From the NCBI RefSeq assembly GCF_030413175.1, contig NZ_CP129212.1, positions 4,936,450 through 5,000,449 on the forward strand: a stretch of DNA of 64,000 bases, read 5' to 3'. Positions 23,939 through 33,628 of the stretch are shown here, piece by piece (positions within the stretch are counted from its first letter, which is position 1; each line of letters begins with the position of its first letter). The DNA comes from Bradyrhizobium roseum. GTDB taxonomy: Bacteria > Pseudomonadota > Alphaproteobacteria > Rhizobiales > Xanthobacteraceae. Under the pieces are notes generated by a model that was given only the letters and a program-made list of their open reading frames with translations, ran no database searches and had not been told where the DNA came from. Both the position numbers and the translations under genes were made by a program.

Positions 23939-26098
23939 TTGAGGATAAGGCGCAGCACGCGCAACCGCATGGTGGTTGCGGCCATCGCGCTGGTCTGCGC
24001 GGCGGCTTCGGTTTCTCCCGCGGCCAGGCCGATCCGCGGGCTGTCGCTCGACATCCTCACCGCGCTGCGCTGGGAGATATTCGGCCACAGGCAGGATCCC
24101 GCAGCTTCGCCGGCGGTGGTCGTCGCCATGGACGAGGAGAGCTTGCGAACTCCGCCTTTCAAGGGCGCGCCGATGCTGACCTGGACCGGCGAGATCGGGC
24201 GGGTGCTGTCGGCGACGCTCGAGGGTGGCGCCAAGGTCGCCGGCTTCGACATCGTGATCCCGGCGTCGATCGAGCAGTCGAATATCCCGTTCGGCGACGG
24301 GATGCTGGGCGACAAGGTCCGCGGTTTCGACCGTGACTTTCTTCGTGCGCTGGCCGGCGCAGCGGTGAACAACAAGGTCGTACTGGGCGAAATCCTCGGC
24401 GGCAACCAGCCGGTCAGGCCGTCGCAGGGACAGCGCGTCGCGGTGCGACAGCAGCAGAACATCCGTCCGCTCAACGTCCACATCGACAGCGACGATGTGC
24501 TGCGGCGCCTGCCGCTCAGCTTCACCGTCAACGGAACGCGAGTGCCGACGATGGCCGTCGAACTGGCGGCGCGTGCGCTTGGCGCAGCCCCCGAATTTGA
24601 TGAGCGCGGCCGGCTCACGCTGGGCGGCTACCCGGTCCCCGGCCGGGTGCCGAACACAATGACGCTGAACTTCGAGGGCGGCGCCGAGGATATTCCGACC
24701 TTCTCCTTTGCCGATCTGCGCGCCTGCGCGGTCAAGAACGACAAGGATTACTTTCGACGCTGGTTCGCCGGAAAGGTCGTCATTTTCGGCAGCGTTCTCG
24801 ACATCGAGGACCGCCGGCAGACTTCCAAGCGCTTTGCTACCGGCATCGAAGGCACACGCGCACCACGATGCGCCGCCGAGAGCACGCCGGTGATGGCGGG
24901 CTTTCGGACCAGCACCATCGCCGGCGTCTACATCCACGCCACCGCGGTCAACAATCTGATCTCGCGCAACGCGGTGGTGGAGCCCGGCCCGGCGGTGCGT
25001 TTCCTGATCGCTGCGGTGTTTGCGGTGCTGGCTGCCGTCGCCGCGTGGCTGCTTCGGCCGCTCAGCGCCGCGCTGGCGTGGTTGGCCGTGATCCTGGCTT
25101 CCATCGCCGGCGCCACGATCGCCTTCAATCACGCGCTGGCGCTGCCGATCGCCGAGCCGTTTTTGGCGAGCCTGTTTGCGCTCGCCGCCACCATCGGCTT
25201 CCGCTCCGTGATCGCCGACAAGGACCGACGCCTGCTGCAGAAGAGCTTTGCGCTCTACCTCGCCCCGCACGTCATCAACCGCATGCTGTCGTCGAACAAA
25301 TTGCCGGAGCTCGGCGGCGAAACCCGCAACGTGACGGTGTTCTTCTCCGACATCGAGGGATTTTCTCTGATCGCGGAAAAGATGTCGCCCAACAGCCTGA
25401 TGGAGCTGATGAACGAATATCTGTCGGCGATGACCGACGTCATCGAGCGTCATGGCGGTTATGTCGACAAGTATATCGGCGACTCCGTCGTAGCCGTGTT
25501 CGGCGCGCCGGCCGACGACCCCGATCATGCCGCCAACGCGGCGCGCGCCGCGCTGGATTGCTGCGCGCAACTGACCGAACTCAACGCCTCCTCACCCCTG
25601 TTCCAGGGATACAGGCTGGCGCAGCGGATCGGCATCAATTCAGGCGAGGCGCTGGTCGGCAATTTCGGATCGCGGCGGCGTTTCAACTACTCGGTCATGA
25701 GCGACGCCGTGAATCTCGCGTCGCGGCTGGAGGGCGCCAACAAGTTCTACGGCACCACCGTGATCGCCTCCGAGACCACCGTCGCCCTCACCGGCGACGC
25801 TTTTACCTGGCGTGAGCTCGACGCCATCAGGGTCAAGGGCCGGATCCAGGCGCTGAAGATCTACGAGCTGCTGGCGCGCGCCGCCGATCTCACACCTGAG
25901 CGAAAGCCCCTGATCGATAATTACGCCGAAGGACTGGCGCACTGGCGCGCCCGCGCGTTCGACCGCGCTGCGGTCTCATTCGGCCGCTCCGCCGATGTGG
26001 ATCGGCCGGCCGCGCTGTTTCGCGATCGCGCGCGGCAACTGGCCGAGGCGCCGCCGGGCGACGAATGGGATCCGATCCGGACGCTGCAGGAGAAATAG
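23939..26098 (+). CDS. CHASE2-domain class III adenylate/guanylate cyclase
   Basis: A 719-residue membrane sensor. An N-terminal transmembrane helix is followed by a periplasmic CHASE2 domain (about 30-335) and a cluster of transmembrane helices (about 345-425). A cytosolic class III cyclase catalytic domain (about 455-640) follows. Both metal-binding Asp are present: D471 in 'VFFSDIEGFS' and D515 in 'KYIGDSVVAVFG'. The 'YSVMSDAVNLASRLEG' segment carries the adenine-type Asp, favouring ATP and cAMP. The start is TTG; ATG 23969 is an alternative. It lies in an operon behind the FecR-like gene. The signal sensed is unknown. Confidence 0.9.
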   Translation: MRIRRSTRNRMVVAAIALVCAAASVSPAARPIRGLSLDILTALRWEIFGHRQDPAASPAVVVAMDEESLRTPPFKGAPMLTWTGEIGRVLSATLEGGAKVAGFDIVIPASIEQSNIPFGDGMLGDKVRGFDRDFLRALAGAAVNNKVVLGEILGGNQPVRPSQGQRVAVRQQQNIRPLNVHIDSDDVLRRLPLSFTVNGTRVPTMAVELAARALGAAPEFDERGRLTLGGYPVPGRVPNTMTLNFEGGAEDIPTFSFADLRACAVKNDKDYFRRWFAGKVVIFGSVLDIEDRRQTSKRFATGIEGTRAPRCAAESTPVMAGFRTSTIAGVYIHATAVNNLISRNAVVEPGPAVRFLIAAVFAVLAAVAAWLLRPLSAALAWLAVILASIAGATIAFNHALALPIAEPFLASLFALAATIGFRSVIADKDRRLLQKSFALYLAPHVINRMLSSNKLPELGGETRNVTVFFSDIEGFSLIAEKMSPNSLMELMNEYLSAMTDVIERHGGYVDKYIGDSVVAVFGAPADDPDHAANAARAALDCCAQLTELNASSPLFQGYRLAQRIGINSGEALVGNFGSRRRFNYSVMSDAVNLASRLEGANKFYGTTVIASETTVALTGDAFTWRELDAIRVKGRIQALKIYELLARAADLTPERKPLIDNYAEGLAHWRARAFDRAAVSFGRSADVDRPAALFRDRARQLAEAPPGDEWDPIRTLQEK

Positions 26099-26131
26099 CC
26101 GAACCGGTCGGGCATCGCTGCCCGGTCCCGC

Positions 26132-26419
26132 TCAGTAGGCAATGCCGATCATCAGAACGAAGTGCCGACGGCACGAGGCGGCGGGACAGTCCGAACCGTT
26201 CCAGGCCGGCTGGACGTAGCGTTCGCGGCGGTGATCGCGTGACGCGGCCAGCCGGATACGTTGCGGCGTCCGTTGCCTGACGTCGGAGAGCATACCTGCC
26301 GCGTTTGCGCTGACGGTTTCACCAACACCGGCAGCCGACACTGGCGATGCGATCGACAGCAGGCTCACAGCGGCGACCGCCGCGGCAAGCGGCAGCATCG
26401 AGCGGAGATAGCGGGCCAT
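26132..26419 (-). CDS. Small secreted protein, unknown
   Basis: A 95-residue protein with a signal peptide ('MARYLRSMLPLAAAVAAVSL' to V-S-A-A). The mature part is basic with one Cys pair ('DCPAASC') and ends in a hydrophobic 'HFVLMIGIAY'. GGAGG lies 9 bases before the ATG. It is transcribed in the same direction as the caspase-like gene, whose stop is 65 bases upstream, and may be co-expressed. No family is recognised. Confidence 0.6.
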   Translation of the reverse strand: MARYLRSMLPLAAAVAAVSLLSIASPVSAAGVGETVSANAAGMLSDVRQRTPQRIRLAASRDHRRERYVQPAWNGSDCPAASCRRHFVLMIGIAY

Positions 26420-26484
26420 AAGAGACGCCTCCCGATTGGCGCGAGCGGACTTCAGAACTACCGACCACAACAATGTGGCAACCG

Positions 26485-28743
26485 TCAGAAGCCTACGCCA
26501 ATAATTGCCTGGGCTCTACCACCGCCACCCCCGCCGCCGCTGACGATGCTCGGCCGGGCCACGGCCTGCTGGCGGACGCGCGGTTCCGGGGACGGCGCAG
26601 GACGTGCCCGCCGCGGTTCTTCGGGCTGGCGGCTGGTCTGCTTGCGGCGCGACCGTGCGGCTTCCTCATCCTCGTTCTTGCGCGAGGCGGTAGCGGGCGT
26701 CTTCTTCTCGTCGGCGACGCAGGTCTCGCCTTTCAGCGTTTCACCGCTCTTGCATTCGATCGGGCAGACGCGGGTGGTATGTTTGGCAAGTTCCGCGACA
26801 AGTTGGCTCGTCACGCTGATATTGGCGGTCGGCTGGCCGCCGATCGACATATAGCGACCGAGCGCCGCGCTGGTCGGCGCGTTGAGCGTGCCGTCGACCT
26901 TGCCGCTGAAGCAGCCGAGCCGGACAAGTTCGGTCTGCGCGGAACGAACCAGTTCGGGTGAATTGGGCTGTTTGGCTGCCCGCTTGGCGGCTTCCGCCTC
27001 GAAATTGTTCAGCGCGGCCACCACCGCGCCGCCGAGCCGGTCGCATTTGAGCGCTTTGGCGAACGTCTTCAGGTCGTCGATGCCCGATCCTTCGCTGCCT
27101 TTGGCAATGATCTGCTCGAGCTTGCCTTGCTCGTCCTTGCACGCGACCTCTTTCGCGACCGCGAGTTCGGCCTTCCGGCGCGCCTCCTCGGCCTCCCTCG
27201 ACTGCTTCTCGCTTGCCGCCCTGGCCTCGGCGGCCTCCTGCTCGGCCTTGCGCTTCTCCTCGATCGCCTTGCGCTCAGCGGCCGCAGCCTTGGCCCTTTC
27301 CGCAGCTTCCGCCGCCTTGGCCTGCCGCTCGATGGCGGCACGCTGCGCCGCAGCGTCCGCGGCGGCACGATCCTTTTCAGCCTGTTCGGCTTTTTGCTTG
27401 GCCTCGGCGGCCTTGCGTTCGGCCTCCGCAGCCCTGGCCTTCTCGGCGGCTTCCGCCGCCCTGGCGCGACGCTCGTCCTCTTCGCGTTTTCTTGCCGCCG
27501 CCTGTTCGGCCTTCAGAGCCTCGGCCTGACGCCGGGCTTCCTCCGCAGCCTTTCGCGCCGCCTCGCGCTCGGCCCGCGCCTGCGCCGCGCGTTCCTCGGC
27601 GGCCTTCTTCAAAACGTCGATGCGCTGCTGCGCGTTGACCGTCAGCGGCGAATCCGGAAAGCGCCTGATAAATCGTTGCAGCGCGGCTGGATCGGTCGCG
27701 TCTTTCACGCGATCCCACTCCAGCGATTCCCTTGTCGGCACCTCGCGGCTCGGTGTCGGCGGCTGCGGCAGCGCGGCGAGATTGACGTTGCCCTTGGGAC
27801 TCAAGGCCTCGATCTGGGCGCGCGCGAGATCGGCATAGAAGCCGGTGGGGTGCGTACCCAAAAACACTTCCCAAGCCCGCTTCGTGCCGATCTGCTGAAC
27901 CAGCTCATAATCCGCCTTGATGTCGCTGGTCGGCGCCTCGCGCGCCACCGTCGGCGCCGGCACCAACGCGATATTGCCGCCACCGAGCGCCCCGTAAACG
28001 AACGGCTCCTGCCGGTTGTCGGTCACCTTCAGCACCTCGTCCCTGACCCTGCCGAACGCGAGGCGAACATCGAGACCGGGAACGGTGAGATTTTTCAGAA
28101 CCGCCGCCGTGAACGGGCTGTGTTGGCCATCGCCATCGTCGGCCGTCGAACCTGCCTTCGCGGCATAGGCGATCAATGTGTCGGTGCTGGTCGGCTCGAC
28201 CTTGCCGAGACCCGCCGATACCGCCCGGGTGGCGGTCTTGCGCTCCCGGCGCATCGACTTGACGAAGGGGTTGTCGCGGCAAGCGTCAAGAACGATCAGC
28301 CGCAAGCGCTTGGCGCCATCGGCCGAAGAAACCAGCCGCTCCAGGGGTATCGCCTCATCCTCGGAATCACGGTCGCTGGCGAGGCGCGCATCGACGGGAA
28401 TGAGATAGTTGACCCCGCTGATTTCGAGACCATGGCCGGCGTAATAGACGACGGCAATATCGGCCTGATCGGCAATCGTTTCGAACTTGCGGATCGCGCG
28501 CTTGAATTCGAGGTTGCCGACATTGATCAGGGTATCGACCGTGTCGAAGCCGGCGTCGCGAAACATCTTGGCGACCGCGGTCGCATCCCGCGACGGATTG
28601 GGCAGTTGCGGAACGGTCTGGTAGTTCGAATTGCCGACGACCAGCGCCACGCGCTTCTCGGCCCGCGCTGCGTTGGTGGCGAGCATCATCGCGAGGAGAA
28701 ATCCTCCGATCGCAGCCAGCAATGGGACAAAGCGCTTTAACAT
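26485..28743 (-). CDS. Caspase-like (peptidase C14) secreted protein with long coiled coil
   Basis: A 752-residue protein. An N-terminal hydrophobic signal/anchor (about 5-28, ending A-A-R-A) is followed by a caspase p20-type domain with catalytic His104 ('VVYYAGHG') and Cys155 ('VLDACRDNP'). Residues about 270-410 form a helical/linker region. A very long Ala/Glu/Lys/Arg-rich coiled coil (about 410-590) follows, then a peptidoglycan-binding-like C-terminal domain ('VRLGCFSGKVDGTLNAPT') and a Pro/Arg/Gly-rich tail. It cleaves after Arg/Lys or Asp depending on subtype. The start could also be ATG 28749. Confidence 0.88.
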   Translation of the reverse strand: MLKRFVPLLAAIGGFLLAMMLATNAARAEKRVALVVGNSNYQTVPQLPNPSRDATAVAKMFRDAGFDTVDTLINVGNLEFKRAIRKFETIADQADIAVVYYAGHGLEISGVNYLIPVDARLASDRDSEDEAIPLERLVSSADGAKRLRLIVLDACRDNPFVKSMRRERKTATRAVSAGLGKVEPTSTDTLIAYAAKAGSTADDGDGQHSPFTAAVLKNLTVPGLDVRLAFGRVRDEVLKVTDNRQEPFVYGALGGGNIALVPAPTVAREAPTSDIKADYELVQQIGTKRAWEVFLGTHPTGFYADLARAQIEALSPKGNVNLAALPQPPTPSREVPTRESLEWDRVKDATDPAALQRFIRRFPDSPLTVNAQQRIDVLKKAAEERAAQARAEREAARKAAEEARRQAEALKAEQAAARKREEDERRARAAEAAEKARAAEAERKAAEAKQKAEQAEKDRAAADAAAQRAAIERQAKAAEAAERAKAAAAERKAIEEKRKAEQEAAEARAASEKQSREAEEARRKAELAVAKEVACKDEQGKLEQIIAKGSEGSGIDDLKTFAKALKCDRLGGAVVAALNNFEAEAAKRAAKQPNSPELVRSAQTELVRLGCFSGKVDGTLNAPTSAALGRYMSIGGQPTANISVTSQLVAELAKHTTRVCPIECKSGETLKGETCVADEKKTPATASRKNEDEEAARSRRKQTSRQPEEPRRARPAPSPEPRVRQQAVARPSIVSGGGGGGGRAQAIIGVGF

Positions 28744-29174
28744 TAGCATTCCGACGCGAGCTAATGGTTCGCGCCACAAATCCATTCCGGGCGTTCTCCG
28801 GGCGGAACGGCGGCACTCCCGAAATCTGCCGACGTCCAAATCAATACCGTTTGGACCGCTCACGATCAATCCAGACACGGATCGGCGGCACCAGACAGCA
28901 AAACAATACGAGCTGAATTCTATGCTGCGAAAGCCCGGCTCCATCGTGACTTGCCTCACATGCCCTCAAAAATAGGGACAGCAATGCATACCTAAGCGCC
29001 TCCGCCAGTTTTACCTAATTACCGCCAATGTTGCCTGAATGGTACAGGTTTCGTGGATTCAGTTCCCTAACGAAGTCTTAGCTCCGCGCCATGCTTTCGC
29101 GTCCCGCGCCGTTCATCTAGTTTTTTGTGAGACTTTTTTTTGTTTTTCGATTCTTGGTTTTTGGGGACAGGCTT
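28744..29174. other. Divergent promoter gap
   Basis: About 430 bases between the caspase-like gene and the double-barrel protein gene. T-rich stretches (29118-29165) precede the second gene. No reading frame, repeat or RNA gene is supported. ATG 29127 is in frame with the downstream gene but would add a non-signal N-terminus. Confidence 0.4.
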
Positions 29175-31166
29175 ATGGCTGTCGATCTTACGTCCGTGCG
29201 CCGCTCGGGTTATCTCGCTTTGGCCGGTCTCGCCGGTTCGGTTCTGGCTTCATCCGGCGCGTTCGCCCAAGCCCCGCCGCCCCTCACCACAACGTCCCTG
29301 AACTGCACCACCACGCAGGTTGCGACTCCAACCATCATCAACAACATCGGCACGCTGGCGATTCCGGCCAGCGCCGCGAGCTCGGCGATTTCCGCGGCCA
29401 TCGGCAATGTCAGCACGGCCTTCCTCACCCAGCAGGGCAGCGCCTTCGTGTCGGCGCCCGCCGATCCCGCGCCCGATCAGCCCGGCGGCGGCGTTTGGGC
29501 GCGCGGCGTCGGCGGTCAGGCCAACATCTCGTCCACCTCGAATTCGGTCGGAGTTTCGACCCAGGGCGGCGCTACGATCAATACGGCGACGACCAATTGT
29601 AACAACCAGCAGCGCCAGACCTTCGCGGGCGCGCAGGTCGGCACCGACATCGCACGCCTGAACTACGCGGGCTGGAATCTCCATCTTGGAACGACGGCCG
29701 GCTATCTCAGCTCGCGGACCACCGACAACGCCGGCTTCGGCAACGATTTCGAAGTCCCGTTCTGGGGCACGTACTTCGTCGCCACCAAGGGACGCTTCTT
29801 TGCCGACCTGATGGTTCGCCAGGAGTTTTACAACATTAACCTGAACAACCCGACGCTTGCGTTCAGCAATCAGCCGGTCGGTGCACATGGTTGGTCGATC
29901 TCGGCATCGACGGGTTACAATTTCGATCTGGGCCAGGGCTGGTTCATCGAGCCGTCGGCCGGTTTCATCTATTCCAGGACGTCGGTCGACAGCTTCACCG
30001 CGCCCGGCGTCGCCGGCGCCAACTTCACCGGCATCACCGGTGTCGTTCAGACCAACGACGTCACCAGCCAGATCGGCCGCGCGTCGTTGCGCGTCGGCAA
30101 GGCCATCGCGACGCCGACCGTGGTCTGGCAGCCGTTCGCTTCGGCAAGCGTGTTCCACGAATTCGCCGGTGACGTCAGGTCGAACTACACATCGCTGAAC
30201 GCCCAACTCAATCCTGGCCCCGTGCCCTTCACGTTCAACCAGGCAACAACGACCTCCCGCGTCGGCACCTACGGCCAGTATTCGCTCGGCCTCGCCGGGC
30301 AGATCGTGAACACCGGCTGGCTCGGCTTCGTGCGCGTCGACTATCGCAACGGCGAGCGCATCGACGGCTGGACCGGCAACGCCGGCATTCGCTACCAGTT
30401 CACGCCCGAGACGCTCGCGGCCGTCATGCCGACCAAGGCTCCGAAGTCGCCGATCCCGGTCATCGGGGTGACGAACTGGACCGGCTTCTACGCTGGTGGA
30501 TTCTTCGGCGCCGCCGCGGGCCGTACCGATATCGCGTTCCCGGGCTCGCCGCAGGCGACCAACCGGCCGTGGGTGTTCGGACCGATCGGCGGTATTCAGC
30601 TCGGCTACAACCATCAGTTCAGCAACAACTGGGTTCTCGGCTTCGAAGGCGACATCGGCGCCGCCGACATCCATGGTGGTCGCAGCGCCGGCACCCAGAT
30701 AGCCCTGCCCGGCATGACCTCGGCTCTCTTTGGCCTGCAGGACAAGACTTCCTGGATGGCCACGGCGACGGCCCGCGTCGGCTATGCGATGGGACGCACC
30801 CTGTTCTACGGCAAGGGTGGCGCCGCGTTCGAGAACAGCCGCGTGTCTGCGACCTGCTTCAATCCACAAGGCGCGGCTTTGGCGCCCCCCACCTCCTGCT
30901 TCAATCAGGCGGGCGCGGCGTTTGCCCACGGCACCGGCTTCAGCACCTCGAGCACCCGCGTCGGCTGGACCATCGGCTACGGCACCGAGTTCGACCTGGG
31001 CAAGAACTGGTCGGCCAAGGCTGAATACGATTACATTTCGTTCGGCAGCCACACCGCGCTGGCGTCCGACGGCACCACCACCATCCGGGATCGGGCCGAC
31101 ATCAGCCAGGTCAAGGTCGGCCTGAACTACCGCTTCGGTCCGACGGCGGTCGCCGCCAAGTACTGA
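29175..31166 (+). CDS. Double-barrel outer-membrane protein (autotransporter-type plus Omp25-type)
   Basis: A 663-residue protein. The signal peptide runs from M1 to A-F-A-Q. The first part (about 35-400) resembles an autotransporter beta-domain, with strands such as 'GYLSSRTTDNAGFGNDFEVP' and 'GYNFDLGQGWFIEPSAGFIY'. After a Lys/Pro linker ('PTKAPKSPIPV') the second part (about 430-663) begins 'NWTGFYAGGFFGAAAG', exactly like a separate Omp25-type barrel, and closes with 'VKVGLNYRF'. So two barrels appear to be fused in one chain. A terminator follows. Confidence 0.85.
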   Translation: MAVDLTSVRRSGYLALAGLAGSVLASSGAFAQAPPPLTTTSLNCTTTQVATPTIINNIGTLAIPASAASSAISAAIGNVSTAFLTQQGSAFVSAPADPAPDQPGGGVWARGVGGQANISSTSNSVGVSTQGGATINTATTNCNNQQRQTFAGAQVGTDIARLNYAGWNLHLGTTAGYLSSRTTDNAGFGNDFEVPFWGTYFVATKGRFFADLMVRQEFYNINLNNPTLAFSNQPVGAHGWSISASTGYNFDLGQGWFIEPSAGFIYSRTSVDSFTAPGVAGANFTGITGVVQTNDVTSQIGRASLRVGKAIATPTVVWQPFASASVFHEFAGDVRSNYTSLNAQLNPGPVPFTFNQATTTSRVGTYGQYSLGLAGQIVNTGWLGFVRVDYRNGERIDGWTGNAGIRYQFTPETLAAVMPTKAPKSPIPVIGVTNWTGFYAGGFFGAAAGRTDIAFPGSPQATNRPWVFGPIGGIQLGYNHQFSNNWVLGFEGDIGAADIHGGRSAGTQIALPGMTSALFGLQDKTSWMATATARVGYAMGRTLFYGKGGAAFENSRVSATCFNPQGAALAPPTSCFNQAGAAFAHGTGFSTSSTRVGWTIGYGTEFDLGKNWSAKAEYDYISFGSHTALASDGTTTIRDRADISQVKVGLNYRFGPTAVAAKY

Positions 31167-31208
31167 TCCAGCAACGGCGCGTTCGCGCTGAGGCCAAATC
31201 GAGCGTTT

Positions 31209-31243
31209 AATCGGGCGACCGCGACCGGCGGTCGCCCGATTTC
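31209..31243 (+). terminator. Rho-independent terminator
   Basis: A perfect 14-bp stem AATCGGGCGACCGC/GCGGTCGCCCGATT with a 5-base loop, followed by TTCG on the plus strand, 43 bases after the barrel protein stop. Confidence 0.8.
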
Positions 31244-31358
31244 GTTATGGCGCGAAAAGTCGCCCGGGTTGATCTCGACAAGCCTGCCCAAGGTGTATAG
31301 ACGGGCGCGGCGCAATCCGGCGCCCCCGGCCTGCCGTCACCTGTGAGTTCGCCGTCCG

Positions 31359-32138
31359 ATGGCTACCCCCAAGCGATACGACCGGATCGCCTTTGTCGCG
31401 AGCGCCAGCACCGAGGCGCAGGCCGCGCTGGCCAAACTCGTCAATCTCTACGGCAATTGTGACGCCGGCGACGCCGACGTCGTGGTGGCGCTTGGCGGCG
31501 ACGGCCTGATGCTGCAGACGCTGCACCAGCACATGCGCTCGGGCAAGCCGATCTACGGCATGCATCGCGGCACCGTCGGCTTCCTGATGAACGAATTCAC
31601 TACCCACGACCTGCACACGCGGCTGGCGGCGGCTCGGGAATCCCTGATCAACCCGCTGTTGATGCGCGCGACCGACGTCCATGGCACCGTGCATCTGCAT
31701 CACGCCATCAACGAGGTGGCGCTGTTTCGCCAGACCAACCAGGCCGCGCATCTGCGCATCCTGATCGACGAGCACGAGCGGATGGCGGAATTGATCGCCG
31801 ATGGCGTCCTGGTGGCGACGCCGGCCGGCTCCACCGCCTATAACCTCTCGGCGCAGGGCCCGATCCTGCCGATCAATGCCGCACTGCTGGCGCTGACGCC
31901 GATCAGCCCCTTCCGCCCGCGCCGGTGGCGCGGCGCCCTGCTCCCGAACTCCGCCTTCGTCGTCATCGAGGTACTCGAGGGCGAGAAGCGTCCGGTGGCG
32001 GCCGCCGCCGACCATGACGACGTGCGCGACGTCCAGCGGGTGGAAGTCTTGTCCGACAAGACGATCTCGATGCGGATGCTGTTCGATCCCGGCCACAGCC
32101 TTGAAGAACGCATTTTGCGCGAGCAGTTCGGATCCTGA
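31359..32138 (+). CDS. nadK: NAD kinase
   Basis: A 259-residue enzyme that phosphorylates NAD to NADP in the cytosol. The G-G-D-G signature is at residues 46-49 ('[15 protein letters not shown]'), followed by '[14 protein letters not shown]' and the second motif '[18 protein letters not shown]'. The length and short N-terminus match alphaproteobacterial NadK. It is followed by a 168-base gap before the response regulator gene. Confidence 0.95.
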   Translation: MATPKRYDRIAFVASASTEAQAALAKLVNLYGNCDAGDADVVVALGGDGLMLQTLHQHMRSGKPIYGMHRGTVGFLMNEFTTHDLHTRLAAARESLINPLLMRATDVHGTVHLHHAINEVALFRQTNQAAHLRILIDEHERMAELIADGVLVATPAGSTAYNLSAQGPILPINAALLALTPISPFRPRRWRGALLPNSAFVVIEVLEGEKRPVAAAADHDDVRDVQRVEVLSDKTISMRMLFDPGHSLEERILREQFGS

Positions 32139-32234
32139 CGCCCACCCGGTGATCGTCCGGTGAATTTGAGCCGGGTCATGTTGCGAAAAAGTGGCGCCAT
32201 CGGGTATTCTCACGCGCCTGACGGGGGCCGCTTC

Positions 32235-32250
32235 TCAACCCTTCCTTAAC
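32235..32250 (+). promoter_or_regulatory. CtrA-like box upstream of response regulator/Hpt operon
   Basis: TCAA-CCCTTCC-TTAAC: the second half matches the CtrA consensus TTAAC, the first has one change (TCAA for TTAA), with the correct 7-base spacer. It lies 56 bases before the ATG of the response regulator. Confidence 0.45.
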
Positions 32251-32305
32251 GACCGCCGCGATATGGTTAACACCAGTATACTGTTTTGCTGGGCCAGGCC
32301 GGACC

Positions 32306-32851
32306 ATGTATCGCATCGACTTCAACAAGCTGCGATTTCTGATTTGCGACGACAACCCGCACATGCGCCGCATCCTGCGCACGCTGCTGCATTCGTTCGG
32401 CGCGCGCGAGGCCTATGAGGCCGAGGACGGCGCGACCGCGCTGGAAATGTACAGCCACTACGTGCCCGACATCGTCATCACCGACTGGTCGATGCCGATC
32501 TTCGACGGCCTTGAGCTGGCGCAGATGATCCGGCAGCCGGAATCGAAGGGCAACCCCTACGCGCCGATCATCATGCTGACGGGCCATTCGGAGAAGCGCC
32601 GTGTCACCGTCGCGCGCGACGCCGGCGTCACCGAATTCCTGGCCAAGCCGATCTCGGCCAAGGGATTGTACCAGCGCATCCTCAACGTCGTCGCCAACCC
32701 GCGGCCCTTCATCAAGACCAAGACCTATTTCGGCCCCGACCGCCGGCGCAACACCACCAACGCCTATATCGGGCCCGAGCGCCGCGTCGGCGGCGAGGTC
32801 GAGGTCATGCAGCAGCCCTCGCTGCTCGACAAGGCGCGCACAGCCGTCTAG
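32306..32851 (+). CDS. Single-domain response regulator (CheY-like) with basic tail
   Basis: A 181-residue protein. Residues 8-130 form a receiver domain with the acid pair D15-D16, phospho-acceptor D60 ('IVITDWSMP'), T92 and K114 ('FLAKPIS'). The C-terminal ~50 residues have no output domain but carry repeated 'GPDRRR' and 'GPERR' segments, found in a rhizobial subgroup of such regulators. It probably acts by protein-protein contact or as a phosphate shuttle. It sits 19 bases before an Hpt gene, so the two likely form a phosphorelay pair. Confidence 0.88.
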   Translation: MYRIDFNKLRFLICDDNPHMRRILRTLLHSFGAREAYEAEDGATALEMYSHYVPDIVITDWSMPIFDGLELAQMIRQPESKGNPYAPIIMLTGHSEKRRVTVARDAGVTEFLAKPISAKGLYQRILNVVANPRPFIKTKTYFGPDRRRNTTNAYIGPERRVGGEVEVMQQPSLLDKARTAV

Positions 32852-32870
32852 CCGCCGGCCCGGAGAGACC

Positions 32871-33452
32871 ATGATGATGAAGCAGAAGCCCGGAACGATA
32901 CAGGTCAAGTCGTTCGGCGATCACCACGTGATCACGCAACCCAATCCGCTGCGCAAGGTGCTGGTGCGCGTTCCCGAATCCGACCTCGACGACCCCGTCG
33001 GCCGCGCGGAAAAAGCGCTTGCCGGACTGTCCGGCGAATTCAAGAACTGGATGACGGTCGAGGCCGACCGGCTTTCGGCGGCGCACGCCGCCGTGCTCCG
33101 CGAAGGCTTCACCACCGAAAATCGCGACGAACTGTTTCGCGCCGCCCACGACATCAAGGGCGACGCCGCGACGTTCGGCTTCCCTTCCGCCGGCGCCGCC
33201 GCCGAAAGCCTCTGCCGCATCATCGAGCACGCGCCGAACCTCGATCAGGTGCCGGCCGAGCTGATTGCCCACCACATCAACGCCGTTCAGGCGATCGTGC
33301 GCGAGCGCACCAAACTCGATACGGTCACGACCGCGAGCAAACTGAGTTCGCAGCTGCGCGGGATCGCGGACGAATTCCTGGTCAAGGTCAACCGCGACCG
33401 GCCCGAACATCTCGAAGCGATCCTGGCGCCGAGCATCGTTCCGGCGGATTAG
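32871..33452 (+). CDS. Histidine phosphotransfer (Hpt) domain protein
   Basis: A 193-residue cytosolic protein. Residues about 65-150 form a helical Hpt bundle with phospho-accepting His93 in 'LFRAAHDIKGDAATFG'. A short N-terminal extension contains 'DHHVITQPNPLRKVLVRVP'. It would pass phosphate between a hybrid kinase and a response regulator, most likely the one directly upstream. The ATG at 32871 follows GGAGA; two further in-frame ATG codons (32874, 32877) are possible. Confidence 0.85.
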   Translation: MMMKQKPGTIQVKSFGDHHVITQPNPLRKVLVRVPESDLDDPVGRAEKALAGLSGEFKNWMTVEADRLSAAHAAVLREGFTTENRDELFRAAHDIKGDAATFGFPSAGAAAESLCRIIEHAPNLDQVPAELIAHHINAVQAIVRERTKLDTVTTASKLSSQLRGIADEFLVKVNRDRPEHLEAILAPSIVPAD

Positions 33453-33628
33453 CCGGCAATCTACACGCAGTCGTCCCTGCCAAGTGCGCAATTGCGCACG
33501 GACCGATATGCCGCGGCTTCTCGATTGAACATGCGCTGGTCGAGGATCTTCGTGTGACCACAAACGGCGGTGGTCATGGCCCCACTCGTTCGCACGGACG
33601 GGCTTGACCGGGTAGCTGCTGCTTGCCC

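Noticed and set aside
23831..25570. A 579-codon minus-strand open frame opposite the cyclase.
   Set aside because: It is a shadow of the cyclase gene in high-GC DNA, with His/Arg/Gly-rich composition and no motif.
29250..31052. A 600-codon minus-strand open frame opposite the double-barrel protein.
   Set aside because: A high-GC shadow; the plus-strand frame has a signal peptide and barrel motifs.
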